From positions 1 to 63,976 of the forward strand of contig CANGZD010000006.1 of assembly GCA_947458875.1 (NCBI GenBank): a stretch of 63,976 nt of DNA. Direction: 5' to 3'. This document shows positions 52,005 through 60,575 of this stretch, piece by piece (position 1 is the stretch's first letter; every line of letters begins with the position of its first letter). The stretch is from Sphingobacteriaceae bacterium. Its GTDB lineage: Bacteria > Bacteroidota > Bacteroidia > Sphingobacteriales > Sphingobacteriaceae. The notes below the pieces were generated by a model, which saw nothing but the letters and a program-made list of their open reading frames with translations, ran no database searches and had not been told where the DNA came from. The position numbers and the translations under genes are program-made.

Positions 52005-53345
52005 ATGAATAGTAAGGCCAAATTTTTATTAGTACTATTTCTAACTATTAGTCAAACTGTACAGCTTAACGCCAAATCGAGAGAGATTAGATGGGTTGAT
52101 TATAAAACTGCGCTTAGACGAAAAATTAATGTAGATACAAAAGAGTTGCGATCTGAAATTAGTTCAGGCAAATGGGAGGTTCTGGGAAAAGTTAATGTTG
52201 ACCCACTGGCGCTTAAAGATCTCCCCGAAGGTTTTGAAAACAGTTATTTTCATACGGCTAATGACAGCCACATATATTTCACCATTTTTGGAACAGGTCA
52301 GGTTTATGAATTTGTGCCAAATACCACCACACTTAGACGTATTGATCAAACCTATTACAGAGGATATAATTTTGGCTCCATCCCGTTTGTTCGAAAAGGC
52401 AAATTGTATTCTGCAGGTGGGTACGGATTTTGGCATTATTCAAATGTGCTAACTGCCTACAATTTCGATAAAGCAGAATGGGAGGCAGTAATTCCTCAAA
52501 ACGAAGGTCCAGAAGTAATTAATGAATACGGGTTTAATGGTTATTCAAGCAAGGAAGATGTATTTTATTCGGGTGCAAGCACCGATGAAAATCTGTTTTC
52601 GGACCTAAAGCGTTTTCGAATTAAGCAGTTTTTTAAGTACGATTTTAAAAATCAACAATGGACTGAGCTCGGTTCGATCAATGAAGAGTTGTTGGCCCGA
52701 AATTCTAGGGAAATTTATTGGAATGGCACCTATTTTATTCAGTGGGCACTAAATAAACTCTACATCATCGATCCCGTAGCTAACGAAATCTACATATATA
52801 AAAATAATGAGCGATTTTTCGTAACCAACAAAGAGTATTTCAGTAAAGGAGATACGATTTATAACTATTGGAGTGATGATAATGGTGGTTTGGAATACTT
52901 CTCTGTAAAGGAGTACCTAAAAAATGCAGAATATCTGGGCCCTTTTTACAGCAGAGAAACTCCCTTATTACATTATTTATTGATCTTTTGTATCATGTGC
53001 GCTGCCGCCGGTTCCTTTTGGTTATATAAAAGAAATATAGGGAATGCAAGGGAAGGTTATTTTGACCCTTCAGAAGAGAAACTACTCTTGGCATTGATGA
53101 AAAGGCATACTAAAGGTGGTTTGAACAGTCAACAAGTGAACGATGTGCTGATGCTTCATACCAAATCTTTTGATAATCAACGCCGTGTGAGGGTCAACGT
53201 GATCAACAAAATCAATCAGAAAATGACTCATCATTATAAAATTACGGAAGCGATCCTTCGTTCCACCTCCGCAGAGGATAAAAGACTAAGTATTTATAAA
53301 CTCGATCCCGAAGCTTATCAGCGCTTGAAAGAATATTTCAAATAG
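52005..53345 (+). CDS. membrane-tethered propeller sensor/regulator, copy 3
   Basis: 446 aa from the ATG at 52005, where the signal sequence begins (M-N-S-K-A-K-F-L-L-V-L-F-L). It shares L-R-R-I-D-Q-T-Y-Y-R-G-Y-N-F, S-A-G-G-Y-G-F-W and the C-terminal domain (Q-Q-V-N-D-V-L-M-L, D-N-Q-R-R-V-R-V-N-V-I-N-K-I-N-Q-K) with copies 1 and 2. The membrane helix is L-L-H-Y-L-L-I-F-C-I-M-C-A-A-A. It is divergent from the rhodopsin operon, so control of phototrophy is possible but only by neighbourhood. The DUF4403 gene follows on the same strand. Confidence 0.75.
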   Translation: MNSKAKFLLVLFLTISQTVQLNAKSREIRWVDYKTALRRKINVDTKELRSEISSGKWEVLGKVNVDPLALKDLPEGFENSYFHTANDSHIYFTIFGTGQVYEFVPNTTTLRRIDQTYYRGYNFGSIPFVRKGKLYSAGGYGFWHYSNVLTAYNFDKAEWEAVIPQNEGPEVINEYGFNGYSSKEDVFYSGASTDENLFSDLKRFRIKQFFKYDFKNQQWTELGSINEELLARNSREIYWNGTYFIQWALNKLYIIDPVANEIYIYKNNERFFVTNKEYFSKGDTIYNYWSDDNGGLEYFSVKEYLKNAEYLGPFYSRETPLLHYLLIFCIMCAAAGSFWLYKRNIGNAREGYFDPSEEKLLLALMKRHTKGGLNSQQVNDVLMLHTKSFDNQRRVRVNVINKINQKMTHHYKITEAILRSTSAEDKRLSIYKLDPEAYQRLKEYFK

Positions 53346-53369
53346 TCAGTTTATTTGAAGGTGTTTGAG

Positions 53370-54809
53370 ATGATGGCAGAAGTGCTTAATTTTAGCCATC
53401 AATTAAATACCGTGAGAAATACCTATTCTGTTTGTTTGCTTCTTACATCGCTTTTATTAACAAGCGCTTGTAGTACCAGTTCAAAAATTGCTGCTCTTAA
53501 GCCAGAGCCCAATTATAGTTCAGCTATTGTTTATGATAAGCAAGAATCTTACCTCAACTTGCCTTTAGAAATTCAGGTGGCTGATCTGCAAAACCAGACC
53601 AATAAATACCTGAGTGGCTTAATTTACGATGATCAGGTGTTAGAAGATGATAATGTAATGCTAAAGGTCTGGAAAGAGTCGCCCATTCTTATCAAGGAAA
53701 ATACGGGGAAGCTCGAAATGGCATTACCGCTCAAGGTATGGGCTAAAGTGCGTTATGGGATCGAAAAATTCGGTTTTTCGGCCTACGATACCCGCGAAGT
53801 AAATCTGAATGGCATTATTCGTTTAAATTCTGCGGTAAATATTCAGAACTGGAAATTGGTAACCAACACTCAAATTCAGGAGATTGATTGGGTGGAAAGC
53901 CCAAGTATAGTGGTGATGGGGAAAAATGTTCCGGTTACCTACCTCATCAATCCCGCCATTTCCCTCTTCAAAGGAAAAATTTCTAAAAAAGTGGATGAGG
54001 CCATTGCCAAATCCTTCGATCTGAAACCATATGTGTTAAACGCCTTAGAGCAACTCAGCAAACCCGTAGAAGTTAATCCAGATTACAAAGTTTGGCTGGG
54101 CATTCAGCCGCTAGCCATGTTTGCCAGCCCTACTACATTGGCTAACAAAAAAATCAGTTTTAATTTGGGGATGAAGGCTTATTTAGAAACGGCCATTAAT
54201 TCGCAACCCACCGTTAAATTTGATAAAAATCAACTCAGTCTACAGCCGGCGGCGCCCAACGGTACTGATTTCAAGGCCAGCATTGCAGGTGTGGTTACCT
54301 ACGCCAATGCAGCTGCTTTGATGCAAAAAAACTTTGCAGGGCAAAAATTTGAATCGGGGAAACGTGCCGTTACCGTAAATAAAATTGATTTATGGGGAAA
54401 AGATGGCAAGCTGATCGTTGCAGTGAACATGAGCGGTTCTGTAAATGGCGATTTTTACCTCAGCGGTACGCCAAAATATAATGTAGACAAAAAAGAAATC
54501 TACTTAGACGGGATTGATTTCGTGCTCGATTCAAAAAATAAACTACTCAAAACAGCCGACTGGCTGGTACACGGCCTCATTGCCAAAAAAATTCAGGAAA
54601 GCTGCACTTTTTCTATTGCCGATTACCTGAACAACGGCCAAAAAACAATGGCTGCCTACCTGAGTAATTATCAGCCAATAAAAGGGATTAATGTAAACGG
54701 ACAGATGACAGAACTGAGTCCGGGTCAAATTACTTTAACACCGCAAGCCATTGTGGCCATGATGGTGGCCAAGGGAAAGGTTTCCATCAAGATAGACGGA
54801 TTGGAATAA
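53370..54809 (+). CDS. DUF4403 family lipoprotein
   Basis: About 479 aa from ATG 53370; a GTG at 53412 would begin directly at the lipoprotein signal (ending L-L-L-T-S-A-C-S) and may be the true start. DUF4403 features: Y-L-N-L-P-L-E-I-Q-V near the start of the mature part, two tandem beta-rich halves (about 60-260 and 270-470), and G-D-F-Y-L-S-G-T-P. The fold resembles lipid-binding TULIP-like tandem domains by pattern only. Function unknown; probably envelope-associated. It ends 1 base before the convergent CotH-like gene. Confidence 0.82.
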   Translation: MMAEVLNFSHQLNTVRNTYSVCLLLTSLLLTSACSTSSKIAALKPEPNYSSAIVYDKQESYLNLPLEIQVADLQNQTNKYLSGLIYDDQVLEDDNVMLKVWKESPILIKENTGKLEMALPLKVWAKVRYGIEKFGFSAYDTREVNLNGIIRLNSAVNIQNWKLVTNTQIQEIDWVESPSIVVMGKNVPVTYLINPAISLFKGKISKKVDEAIAKSFDLKPYVLNALEQLSKPVEVNPDYKVWLGIQPLAMFASPTTLANKKISFNLGMKAYLETAINSQPTVKFDKNQLSLQPAAPNGTDFKASIAGVVTYANAAALMQKNFAGQKFESGKRAVTVNKIDLWGKDGKLIVAVNMSGSVNGDFYLSGTPKYNVDKKEIYLDGIDFVLDSKNKLLKTADWLVHGLIAKKIQESCTFSIADYLNNGQKTMAAYLSNYQPIKGINVNGQMTELSPGQITLTPQAIVAMMVAKGKVSIKIDGLE

Positions 54810-54810
54810 T

Positions 54811-56229
54811 TTAATTTAACCAGGGAATGTTTTTAATCCTGGTTTTAAAATAATTGGCTGGTCCATTTTGTCCTGCGGCATCGTTCCCGCTCAGTAAACG
54901 ATAATAAGATTCGGTTCCCCAAGATGCCGGTAAGTCTTGAATGTTCATATCTTCGCCCGTATCGTTGGCCACATAAGGGCTAATCATGTTTTGCCACTGT
55001 ACAATTCGCGACATGCTGCTCTCTGCGTTGAATAGATTTTTGCCCGGGCTGGCTAGCTCTGTGATGTACGATTTGTATTTGTTACGATATTTCTCGATTT
55101 GAAGAATTTTGGTGATGAGCGGGCTCTCCCTCATTTTACCCCAATTCAATAAATCCTGAGTTCCGGTATTGAAATAGAAACTGGATAAGGATGTACCCAG
55201 CGTATTGTCATAATCATAAGGAATAAAATATACCTTGCCGTTAGGGCTGAAATATAAATAGTAGTTATTCCCATTCCCCCAGTAATCGTCCCACATGCCA
55301 ACCAATACATTTACTGCATAGGTTTTGAGAAACAAATCTACATCCATCTTTTGAGCAATCCATTGCTCGAAGTCTGCCCCAGTTTTGGTATTCAGATTGG
55401 TAATGAAGGCGCTGAGTTCTGTTTTTGCTGTTTCTAACTGTGACTTGTTTGTTTTTAAATCGTAGGTAAAATATTTTGATTTTGAAGGGTCGAGCTTCAC
55501 ATCTTCCACTCCCATATCTTTTATGCTTACCAAATCGGCCGGACCGTTAAGATTATAGGTACACTTCCACAAATTTCCTACCCCCGGGCCCCATAGTTTT
55601 TCGCGATAGGCAATAAAATAGGAATCTATCTGTTCAATCATTGAGTATACTCCGTAATAAGCGGGTTTGCTATCACCCTCCACGTAAATACTCAGTTTGG
55701 TATAAGAGGCACGGGGCGCTGTCCACACGCCGTATCTTTTAAAAAGGTCGTAGCAATAAATTTCCCTTACGTAATTGGCGTCATCTTTAAACCACTTCAG
55801 AATCATTTTATCCAAACCACTGAAATACCGTCCCGATTTGTACTTTGTGAAATCCAATCCGAAATGACAATGATTCCATTCGGGATTAACTGTATTGTGG
55901 GTTTGGCCAAATGAGCCTTCGGGTCTTCTTCTGCTGCTATTGCCCCGTAGTTTTACGCCAATACTGTCTAAATTGGTGTTTTTACCGTTGAGGGTATAAG
56001 TGAACTTAGAAACCACATTAGTTTCATTTTTAGGGTTCAAATCATAATTAGCCAGCAACCTATTCCACTCCGCAAGGGAAAACTGTAATTTAATTTCAGG
56101 AACATCATTGATGTTGAATAATTTGGCACTTTCCGCTTGTATCTCAGGATTCGTTTCCGCTTTACGACAAGCGTTAAGTGCCATAAAAACGACAAGTGCG
56201 AAAAGATAATAAGCGGGAATTTTTTTCAT
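54811..56229 (-). CDS. CotH-like protein kinase-fold lipoprotein
   Basis: 472 aa from the ATG at 56229 (lipoprotein signal ending A-L-N-A-C-R-K). CotH features: residues near 110-130 with L-R-G-N-S-S, then K-W-F-K-D-D-A-N-Y-V-R-E, Y-Y-G-V-Y-S-M-I-E-Q-I-D, N-V-L-V-G-M-W-D-D-Y-W-G-N-G-N-N-Y-Y and F-I-P-Y-D-Y-D-N-T-L-G, which hold the catalytic and metal-binding Asp/Asn. In spore formers CotH phosphorylates coat proteins; secreted Bacteroidota versions have unknown targets, perhaps surface proteins. It starts 11 bases before the end of clpS. Confidence 0.85.
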   Translation of the reverse strand: MKKIPAYYLFALVVFMALNACRKAETNPEIQAESAKLFNINDVPEIKLQFSLAEWNRLLANYDLNPKNETNVVSKFTYTLNGKNTNLDSIGVKLRGNSSRRRPEGSFGQTHNTVNPEWNHCHFGLDFTKYKSGRYFSGLDKMILKWFKDDANYVREIYCYDLFKRYGVWTAPRASYTKLSIYVEGDSKPAYYGVYSMIEQIDSYFIAYREKLWGPGVGNLWKCTYNLNGPADLVSIKDMGVEDVKLDPSKSKYFTYDLKTNKSQLETAKTELSAFITNLNTKTGADFEQWIAQKMDVDLFLKTYAVNVLVGMWDDYWGNGNNYYLYFSPNGKVYFIPYDYDNTLGTSLSSFYFNTGTQDLLNWGKMRESPLITKILQIEKYRNKYKSYITELASPGKNLFNAESSMSRIVQWQNMISPYVANDTGEDMNIQDLPASWGTESYYRLLSGNDAAGQNGPANYFKTRIKNIPWLN

Positions 56230-56239
56230 AAAATTGGTT

Positions 56240-56521
56240 TTATTCAACACTTACCGTCAAGCCCTCTTGTTGTAAAATCTTACGGTAGATTTCCATTTCG
56301 GTAAAAGAGCCTTCCAATACGGCACATTTGCCTTCATTGTGGACAGTCCAGGCTATCTTTTCGGCTTGATGTTCGGAATAATCGAGGTAATGCATCAGAC
56401 AATGGATCACATGGTCGAAAGTATTTACGTCATCGTTCCATAAAATGAGCCGATGAATTTCCTTTAATGAAGTTAAAATTTCGTCGAGTGTGAAAGTTTG
56501 CTCCTGCGTTTGCGTTCCCAT
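56240..56521 (-). CDS. clpS: ATP-dependent Clp protease adaptor ClpS
   Basis: 93 aa, the normal size. The N-end-rule pocket motif is L-W-N-D-D-V-N-T-F-D-H-V-I near 26-38, and the C-terminal half has A-W-T-V-H-N-E-G-K-C-A-V-L-E-G. It delivers proteins with destabilising N-terminal residues to ClpAP. It is 20 bases after ridA on the same strand; clpA is not in this window. Confidence 0.95.
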   Translation of the reverse strand: MGTQTQEQTFTLDEILTSLKEIHRLILWNDDVNTFDHVIHCLMHYLDYSEHQAEKIAWTVHNEGKCAVLEGSFTEMEIYRKILQQEGLTVSVE

Positions 56522-56541
56522 GTCGGCTCTAAAAATAAGAT

Positions 56542-56928
56542 TTATCGTGAGATGATCGCAGTAGCTTCGATCTCTACCAGCAAATCGGGATGAATGAGCT
56601 GGCTTACTTCCACTAGTGTGCTGGCCGGTTTAATATGCTTGAAGACTTCACCATGTGCCTTTCCAATGTCTTCCCAATGATTAATGTCGGTGATAAATAT
56701 CCTTGTCCTTACCACCTCATTCAGACCGGCACCGGCTTCGATAAGGGCTTTTTCTATTTTTTGTAGGATGAATTGTGTTTGCAGATAAGGATTACCTTTC
56801 CCAATCATCACATCGCCATCCATGGCTGTAGTTCCGGCTACTTCTATCAAATTGCCAACACGAACCGCCCTCGAGTAACCTACTATTTCCTCCCAAGGAG
56901 AGCCCGAACTGATATTCTCCCGTTTCAT
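56542..56928 (-). CDS. RidA family protein
   Basis: 128 aa from the ATG at 56928, which overlaps the stop codon of the preceding reductase gene as ATGA; the longer frame adds 15 residues of unlikely leader. RidA features: V-G-N-L-I-E-V-A-G-T-T-A near 25-40, V-V-R-T-R-I-F-I-T-D with the conserved Arg, and P-A-S-T-L-V-E-V near the C-terminus. RidA deaminates reactive enamines and imines; with the fatty-acid genes upstream its exact job is unclear. Confidence 0.88.
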   Translation of the reverse strand: MKRENISSGSPWEEIVGYSRAVRVGNLIEVAGTTAMDGDVMIGKGNPYLQTQFILQKIEKALIEAGAGLNEVVRTRIFITDINHWEDIGKAHGEVFKHIKPASTLVEVSQLIHPDLLVEIEATAIISR

Positions 56929-57803
56929 CAGCTTCCTTTGGTATTTCGGATCATCGCTTCGAGCATATCCCACATTTCGGGAGTCACCGCTTCAAGTCCG
57001 TTAAACTGACCAGCGCCCTGCAACCATTCGCCACCATCTATGGTAATCACTTCGCCATTGATATATCCCGAGAAATCAGACATCAGGTAAGCTGCCAGGT
57101 TAGCCAGCTCCTGATGATCGCCTACGCGTTTGAGCGGCACTCTATTTTTGAAATCGAATTTTTTAGCTAAATCTCCCGGCAATAAACGATCCCAGGCACC
57201 TTTAGTAGGGAATGGTCCCGGTGCAATGGCGTTGCAACGAATACCATAACGCCCCCATTCGGCGGCCAGTGAGCGGGTCATGGCCAGCACGCCGCCTTTG
57301 GCACAGGCCGAAGGCACCACATAACCCGAACCGGTAAAGGCATAGGTGGTTACAATATTGAGGATACTTGCCTGTTGTTTTTGTTCAATCCAATGTTTAC
57401 CGAAAGCCAGGGTACAGTTTACCGTGCCTTTCAGCACAATGTCTATGATTACGCCAAAAGCCTTGGCTGATAAACGTTCAGTAGGAGAGATAAAATTGCC
57501 TGCGGCATTATTCAGTAAGCCGTGTACCGAACCAAATTTCTCGAGTGTTTGTTTCAACACCTGCTCAACTTCAAAGTCATTGCGTACATCGCAGGCCAAA
57601 GCTAAAACCGTACCTCCGGTTTCGGTCTCCAGTTCGGCAGCCGTTTTTTGAAGTACGTCTAACTTACGGCTGGTGATGACCACATTGGCCCCTAATTGCA
57701 GGAAATATTTACTCATGGAACGCCCCAAGCCGGTGCCGCCTCCAGTTACTACCAAGGTTTTCCCTTTGAGGGTACCATCTTTCAACATAGGTTCGTTGTA
57801 CAT
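56928..57803 (-). CDS. 2,4-dienoyl-CoA reductase (DECR/SDR type)
   Basis: 291 aa. NADPH-binding V-V-T-G-G-G-T-G-L-G-R and N-N-A-A-G-N-F show the SDR fold. The region T-Y-A-F-T-G-S-G-Y-V-V-P-S-A-C-A-K closely matches mitochondrial DECR1, in which the active Tyr lies in the T-x-Y-A segment rather than in a classical Y-x3-K. It reduces 2,4-dienoyl-CoA during unsaturated fatty-acid breakdown. The isomerase gene directly upstream (1-base gap) supplies the second auxiliary step. Confidence 0.88.
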   Translation of the reverse strand: MYNEPMLKDGTLKGKTLVVTGGGTGLGRSMSKYFLQLGANVVITSRKLDVLQKTAAELETETGGTVLALACDVRNDFEVEQVLKQTLEKFGSVHGLLNNAAGNFISPTERLSAKAFGVIIDIVLKGTVNCTLAFGKHWIEQKQQASILNIVTTYAFTGSGYVVPSACAKGGVLAMTRSLAAEWGRYGIRCNAIAPGPFPTKGAWDRLLPGDLAKKFDFKNRVPLKRVGDHQELANLAAYLMSDFSGYINGEVITIDGGEWLQGAGQFNGLEAVTPEMWDMLEAMIRNTKGS

Positions 57804-57804
57804 C

Positions 57805-58569
57805 TTAATTTTTCTTTTGAAGGTTTTGAATAATGGTATGTAGAATAGACCGGGTACTTGGCGACCACCATTGTTTAAGCATTAGCTCAAGGGTTGCGGT
57901 TTGATCGGCTTGTACTGTCTGTACCAATTCTGTACGAAGATTGATTTTAGACTGTTGCCAGGTGGTCCAGTCGAAACCCAAGTATTGTTTCATTTTACGT
58001 TCGGCGGCGGTGATGAGTGATTTTCCATCAACCAGTTCGTCGACCAAACCCATCTGTAATGCTTCTTGCGTACGCATGAGCTTGCCTTCCATTAAAAAAC
58101 GATAGGCATTGGCTTTACCCAGCCAAAAAGCATAAATATGGAAAATGCTATCGGGCACAATGATGCCTACCGGCACTTCGTTTAAACCGATGATGTATTT
58201 CCCCTCGGCCATGATCCGGTAATCGCTGCAAATAGCCAAAACACAGCCACCTGCCGGGCTATGCCCGCTGATGGCCGAAATCATCGGCTTTTTGAAAGCC
58301 ACAAAAACGGCTACCATATCCAGGAAATCGTGCCAAAATTGTTTAATCTCGGCTTCGTTGTAGTTATAAAGTTCTATCAGATCCAGTCCGGCAGAGAAAA
58401 ATCCCTCATTTCCTGTCAGAATCAGTCCTCCGATTTGCTCATCTTTTTCCAAGTTGCCGAGCATATCTTTCAGCTCATGCACCATTTCGGAGTTAATGGC
58501 ATTAGAGGTGCCGCGGTTTAAAGTCAAGTAGGCGATCTTGTCGCGTACACTTAGTTTAAAAGTGTTCAT
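57805..58569 (-). CDS. enoyl-CoA delta isomerase (ECI1-like) of crotonase family
   Basis: A 254-aa crotonase fold. The oxyanion-hole segments are E-G-F-F-S-A-G-L-D-L and H-S-P-A-G-G-C-V-L-A. L-N-E-V-P-V-G-I-I-V-P matches the single-Glu segment of ECI1, while the second catalytic Glu of hydratases is missing; this argues for delta3,delta2-enoyl-CoA isomerase rather than hydratase. It is paired with the dienoyl-CoA reductase, completing the auxiliary enzymes for unsaturated fatty acids. Confidence 0.82.
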   Translation of the reverse strand: MNTFKLSVRDKIAYLTLNRGTSNAINSEMVHELKDMLGNLEKDEQIGGLILTGNEGFFSAGLDLIELYNYNEAEIKQFWHDFLDMVAVFVAFKKPMISAISGHSPAGGCVLAICSDYRIMAEGKYIIGLNEVPVGIIVPDSIFHIYAFWLGKANAYRFLMEGKLMRTQEALQMGLVDELVDGKSLITAAERKMKQYLGFDWTTWQQSKINLRTELVQTVQADQTATLELMLKQWWSPSTRSILHTIIQNLQKKN

Positions 58570-58579
58570 AGGTGTGTTA

Positions 58580-59116
58580 TTAAAATGAATTCTTCCACAT
58601 CATACTTTCTACCGGGCGGGTAGTTTTATGATTGTATTTGGCATTGCCTTTGGTGTTGTACATGGTTTCAATAGCTCCATCAACCACAAAATAAATCAGC
58701 TGGCCAATGGGCATACCTGCATACACCCGCACCGGCTGTGCCACCGAAATTTCCAGCGTCCAGGTATTGCAAAAACCTACGTCTCCTTTTCCGGCTGTGG
58801 CATGAATATCAATCCCCAAACGGCCTGTGCTCGATTTACCTTCTAAAAAGGGTACATGGGCATGGGTTTCGGTATATTCAAGCGTTACCCCGAGATACAA
58901 GGTGTTCGGTTGCAATACAAAGCCTTCTTTAGGTATTTCAAAATGATCGATCTGATTGTGAGATTTGGCATCCAGCACCCGGTCTTTGTAGGTGGCCAGG
59001 TATTTGCCTAAATGCACATCGTAGGAATTGGTTCCCAAACATTCTCGCTTAAATGGTTCGATAATGATGGTGCCTTTTTCAATTTCTTCAAGAATACGCT
59101 TATCGGAAAGTATCAT
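58580..59116 (-). CDS. dcd: dCTP deaminase
   Basis: 178 aa. It has the dUTPase-like fold signatures F-L-E-G-K-S-S-T-G-R-L-G-I (acidic catalytic Glu plus Ser/Arg) and A-T-A-G-K-G-D-V-G-F. It deaminates dCTP to dUTP on the way to dTMP. Length and motifs are typical. The gene is 10 bases upstream of the isomerase gene on the same strand. Confidence 0.95.
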   Translation of the reverse strand: MILSDKRILEEIEKGTIIIEPFKRECLGTNSYDVHLGKYLATYKDRVLDAKSHNQIDHFEIPKEGFVLQPNTLYLGVTLEYTETHAHVPFLEGKSSTGRLGIDIHATAGKGDVGFCNTWTLEISVAQPVRVYAGMPIGQLIYFVVDGAIETMYNTKGNAKYNHKTTRPVESMMWKNSF

Positions 59117-59221
59117 ATGAGGATCTGCTTTGCTCTAAAAATAGCAATTATTTTAAGGATAAAAACCAAGGTCCTGAATCATTTTTTGCCCACTCCGAAT
59201 TAACCTGTAATTTTACCAGCC

Positions 59222-59881
59222 ATGGCTTTCGCGTTTCAAAAAAATATCGATCCGAAAACTTCTTTTGCAATTTGGAAAATAGAAGAAAGTGCGGAGGAAT
59301 TGTATGCCCAATTGCAACTAGATGAGCGGGAGAAGGCCTACTTAGATAACCTTAAACATGATAAGCGCTACTTGCATTGGTTAGGTACCCGGGTGTTGTT
59401 ACGCAAGATGATCAATACACCCGATTATATTGACTGCCAGGTGGATGAACATGGTAAACCCTATTTGGTCAATTTCCCTCACCATATATCTCTGAGTCAT
59501 TCGTATGATTACGCTGCGGTTATGATCAGCGAAGACAGATTGGTGGGTATTGATATCGAGATCATCAAAAATAAAATTGAGCGCATCGCTAACAAATTCA
59601 TGAGTGAGGAAGAGCTAAATTTTATTGACACTCAATTTCCGATTGAGCATTTATATGTATGCTGGTGTGCCAAAGAAGCAATTTATAAATTGCAGGGGCG
59701 AAGTACCATTTCTTTCAAGGATCATATCCGTTTGCTACCTTTTTCTTACCAGGAATCGGGTAGTTTACAAGCTGAACTCCAGGCACCAGGTATACATTGG
59801 CCATTTGAAATTCATTTTCAAAAGTTTGAGCATTACATGTTAGCATATGTGAGTACTGAGGAGGATTTGTATGCAAAATAA
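59222..59881 (+). CDS. 4'-phosphopantetheinyl transferase (Sfp type)
   Basis: 219 aa. The magnesium and CoA motifs are V-G-I-D-I-E near 110 and W-C-A-K-E-A-I-Y-K near 155. It attaches phosphopantetheine to acyl carrier proteins. It overlaps the lipB start by 11 bases, giving a coupled three-gene unit with lipB and the hydrolase. Confidence 0.92.
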   Translation: MAFAFQKNIDPKTSFAIWKIEESAEELYAQLQLDEREKAYLDNLKHDKRYLHWLGTRVLLRKMINTPDYIDCQVDEHGKPYLVNFPHHISLSHSYDYAAVMISEDRLVGIDIEIIKNKIERIANKFMSEEELNFIDTQFPIEHLYVCWCAKEAIYKLQGRSTISFKDHIRLLPFSYQESGSLQAELQAPGIHWPFEIHFQKFEHYMLAYVSTEEDLYAK

Positions 59882-60575
59882 GCAGGTTTACTTTCAGGAT
59901 TGGGCTCAACTGGATTATCAGCAGGCCTGGGACAAGCAGGAAGCTGTTTTTGCCGAAACGGTGCGTATTAAAACCGAAAATCGCGATAGCCAAAACCCGC
60001 AGCCTACCCCTAATTATTTGGTGTTTGTAGAGCATCCGCATGTGTATACCCTGGGCAAGAGCGGCAAGCCCGAAAATCTGCTCTTGGATGAGCAGGGTTT
60101 AGCAGAAAAATCAGCCAGCTATTATAAAATTAACCGTGGCGGCGATATCACTTACCATGGTCCTGGGCAGTTGGTAGGTTATCCCATCTTAGATTTAGAT
60201 AATTTCTTTACGGATATTCACCTCTATTTGAGAACACTCGAAGAAGCCATTATATTCACGTTGGCCGATTACGGCATTGTAGCCGGGCGTTATCCGGGTT
60301 ACACCGGCGTCTGGATCGATCCTGAGCTACCTACCGCCCGTAAAATCTGTGCCATGGGCGTACGTTGTAGCCGCTGGGTAACCATGCATGGTTTCGCTTT
60401 TAATGTAAATCCGGATCTCGATTATTTTAGGAATATCATTCCTTGCGGGATTGATGATAAAGCCGTCACTTCAATGGAACAGGAACTGGGCCGTAAAATG
60501 GATATGAAGGAGGTGAAATTGAAATTGAAAGGTCATATTGCAAGCTTATTCCAGATGGAACTTATTGAAAAATGA
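59871..60575 (+). CDS. lipB: lipoyl(octanoyl) transferase
   Basis: 234 aa. R-G-G-D-I-T-Y-H-G-P-G-Q-L-V-G-Y-P is the LipB signature. The catalytic Lys is in A-R-K-I-C-A-M-G and the catalytic Cys in I-I-P-C-G-I. It moves octanoyl groups from acyl carrier protein onto lipoate-dependent enzymes, so pairing with a phosphopantetheinyl transferase makes sense. Confidence 0.95.
   Translation: MQNKQVYFQDWAQLDYQQAWDKQEAVFAETVRIKTENRDSQNPQPTPNYLVFVEHPHVYTLGKSGKPENLLLDEQGLAEKSASYYKINRGGDITYHGPGQLVGYPILDLDNFFTDIHLYLRTLEEAIIFTLADYGIVAGRYPGYTGVWIDPELPTARKICAMGVRCSRWVTMHGFAFNVNPDLDYFRNIIPCGIDDKAVTSMEQELGRKMDMKEVKLKLKGHIASLFQMELIEK

Noticed and set aside
56928-57803. SDR lacking the Y-x3-K catalytic Tyr as a dead enzyme
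   Set aside because: The DECR1 family normally has Ser there and uses a Tyr in the T-x-Y-A segment, which is present.
59871-60575. LipB apparently lacking Cys before the M-H-G-F segment
   Set aside because: The catalytic Cys is the one in P-C-G-I by comparison with mycobacterial LipB, and it is present with the Lys.
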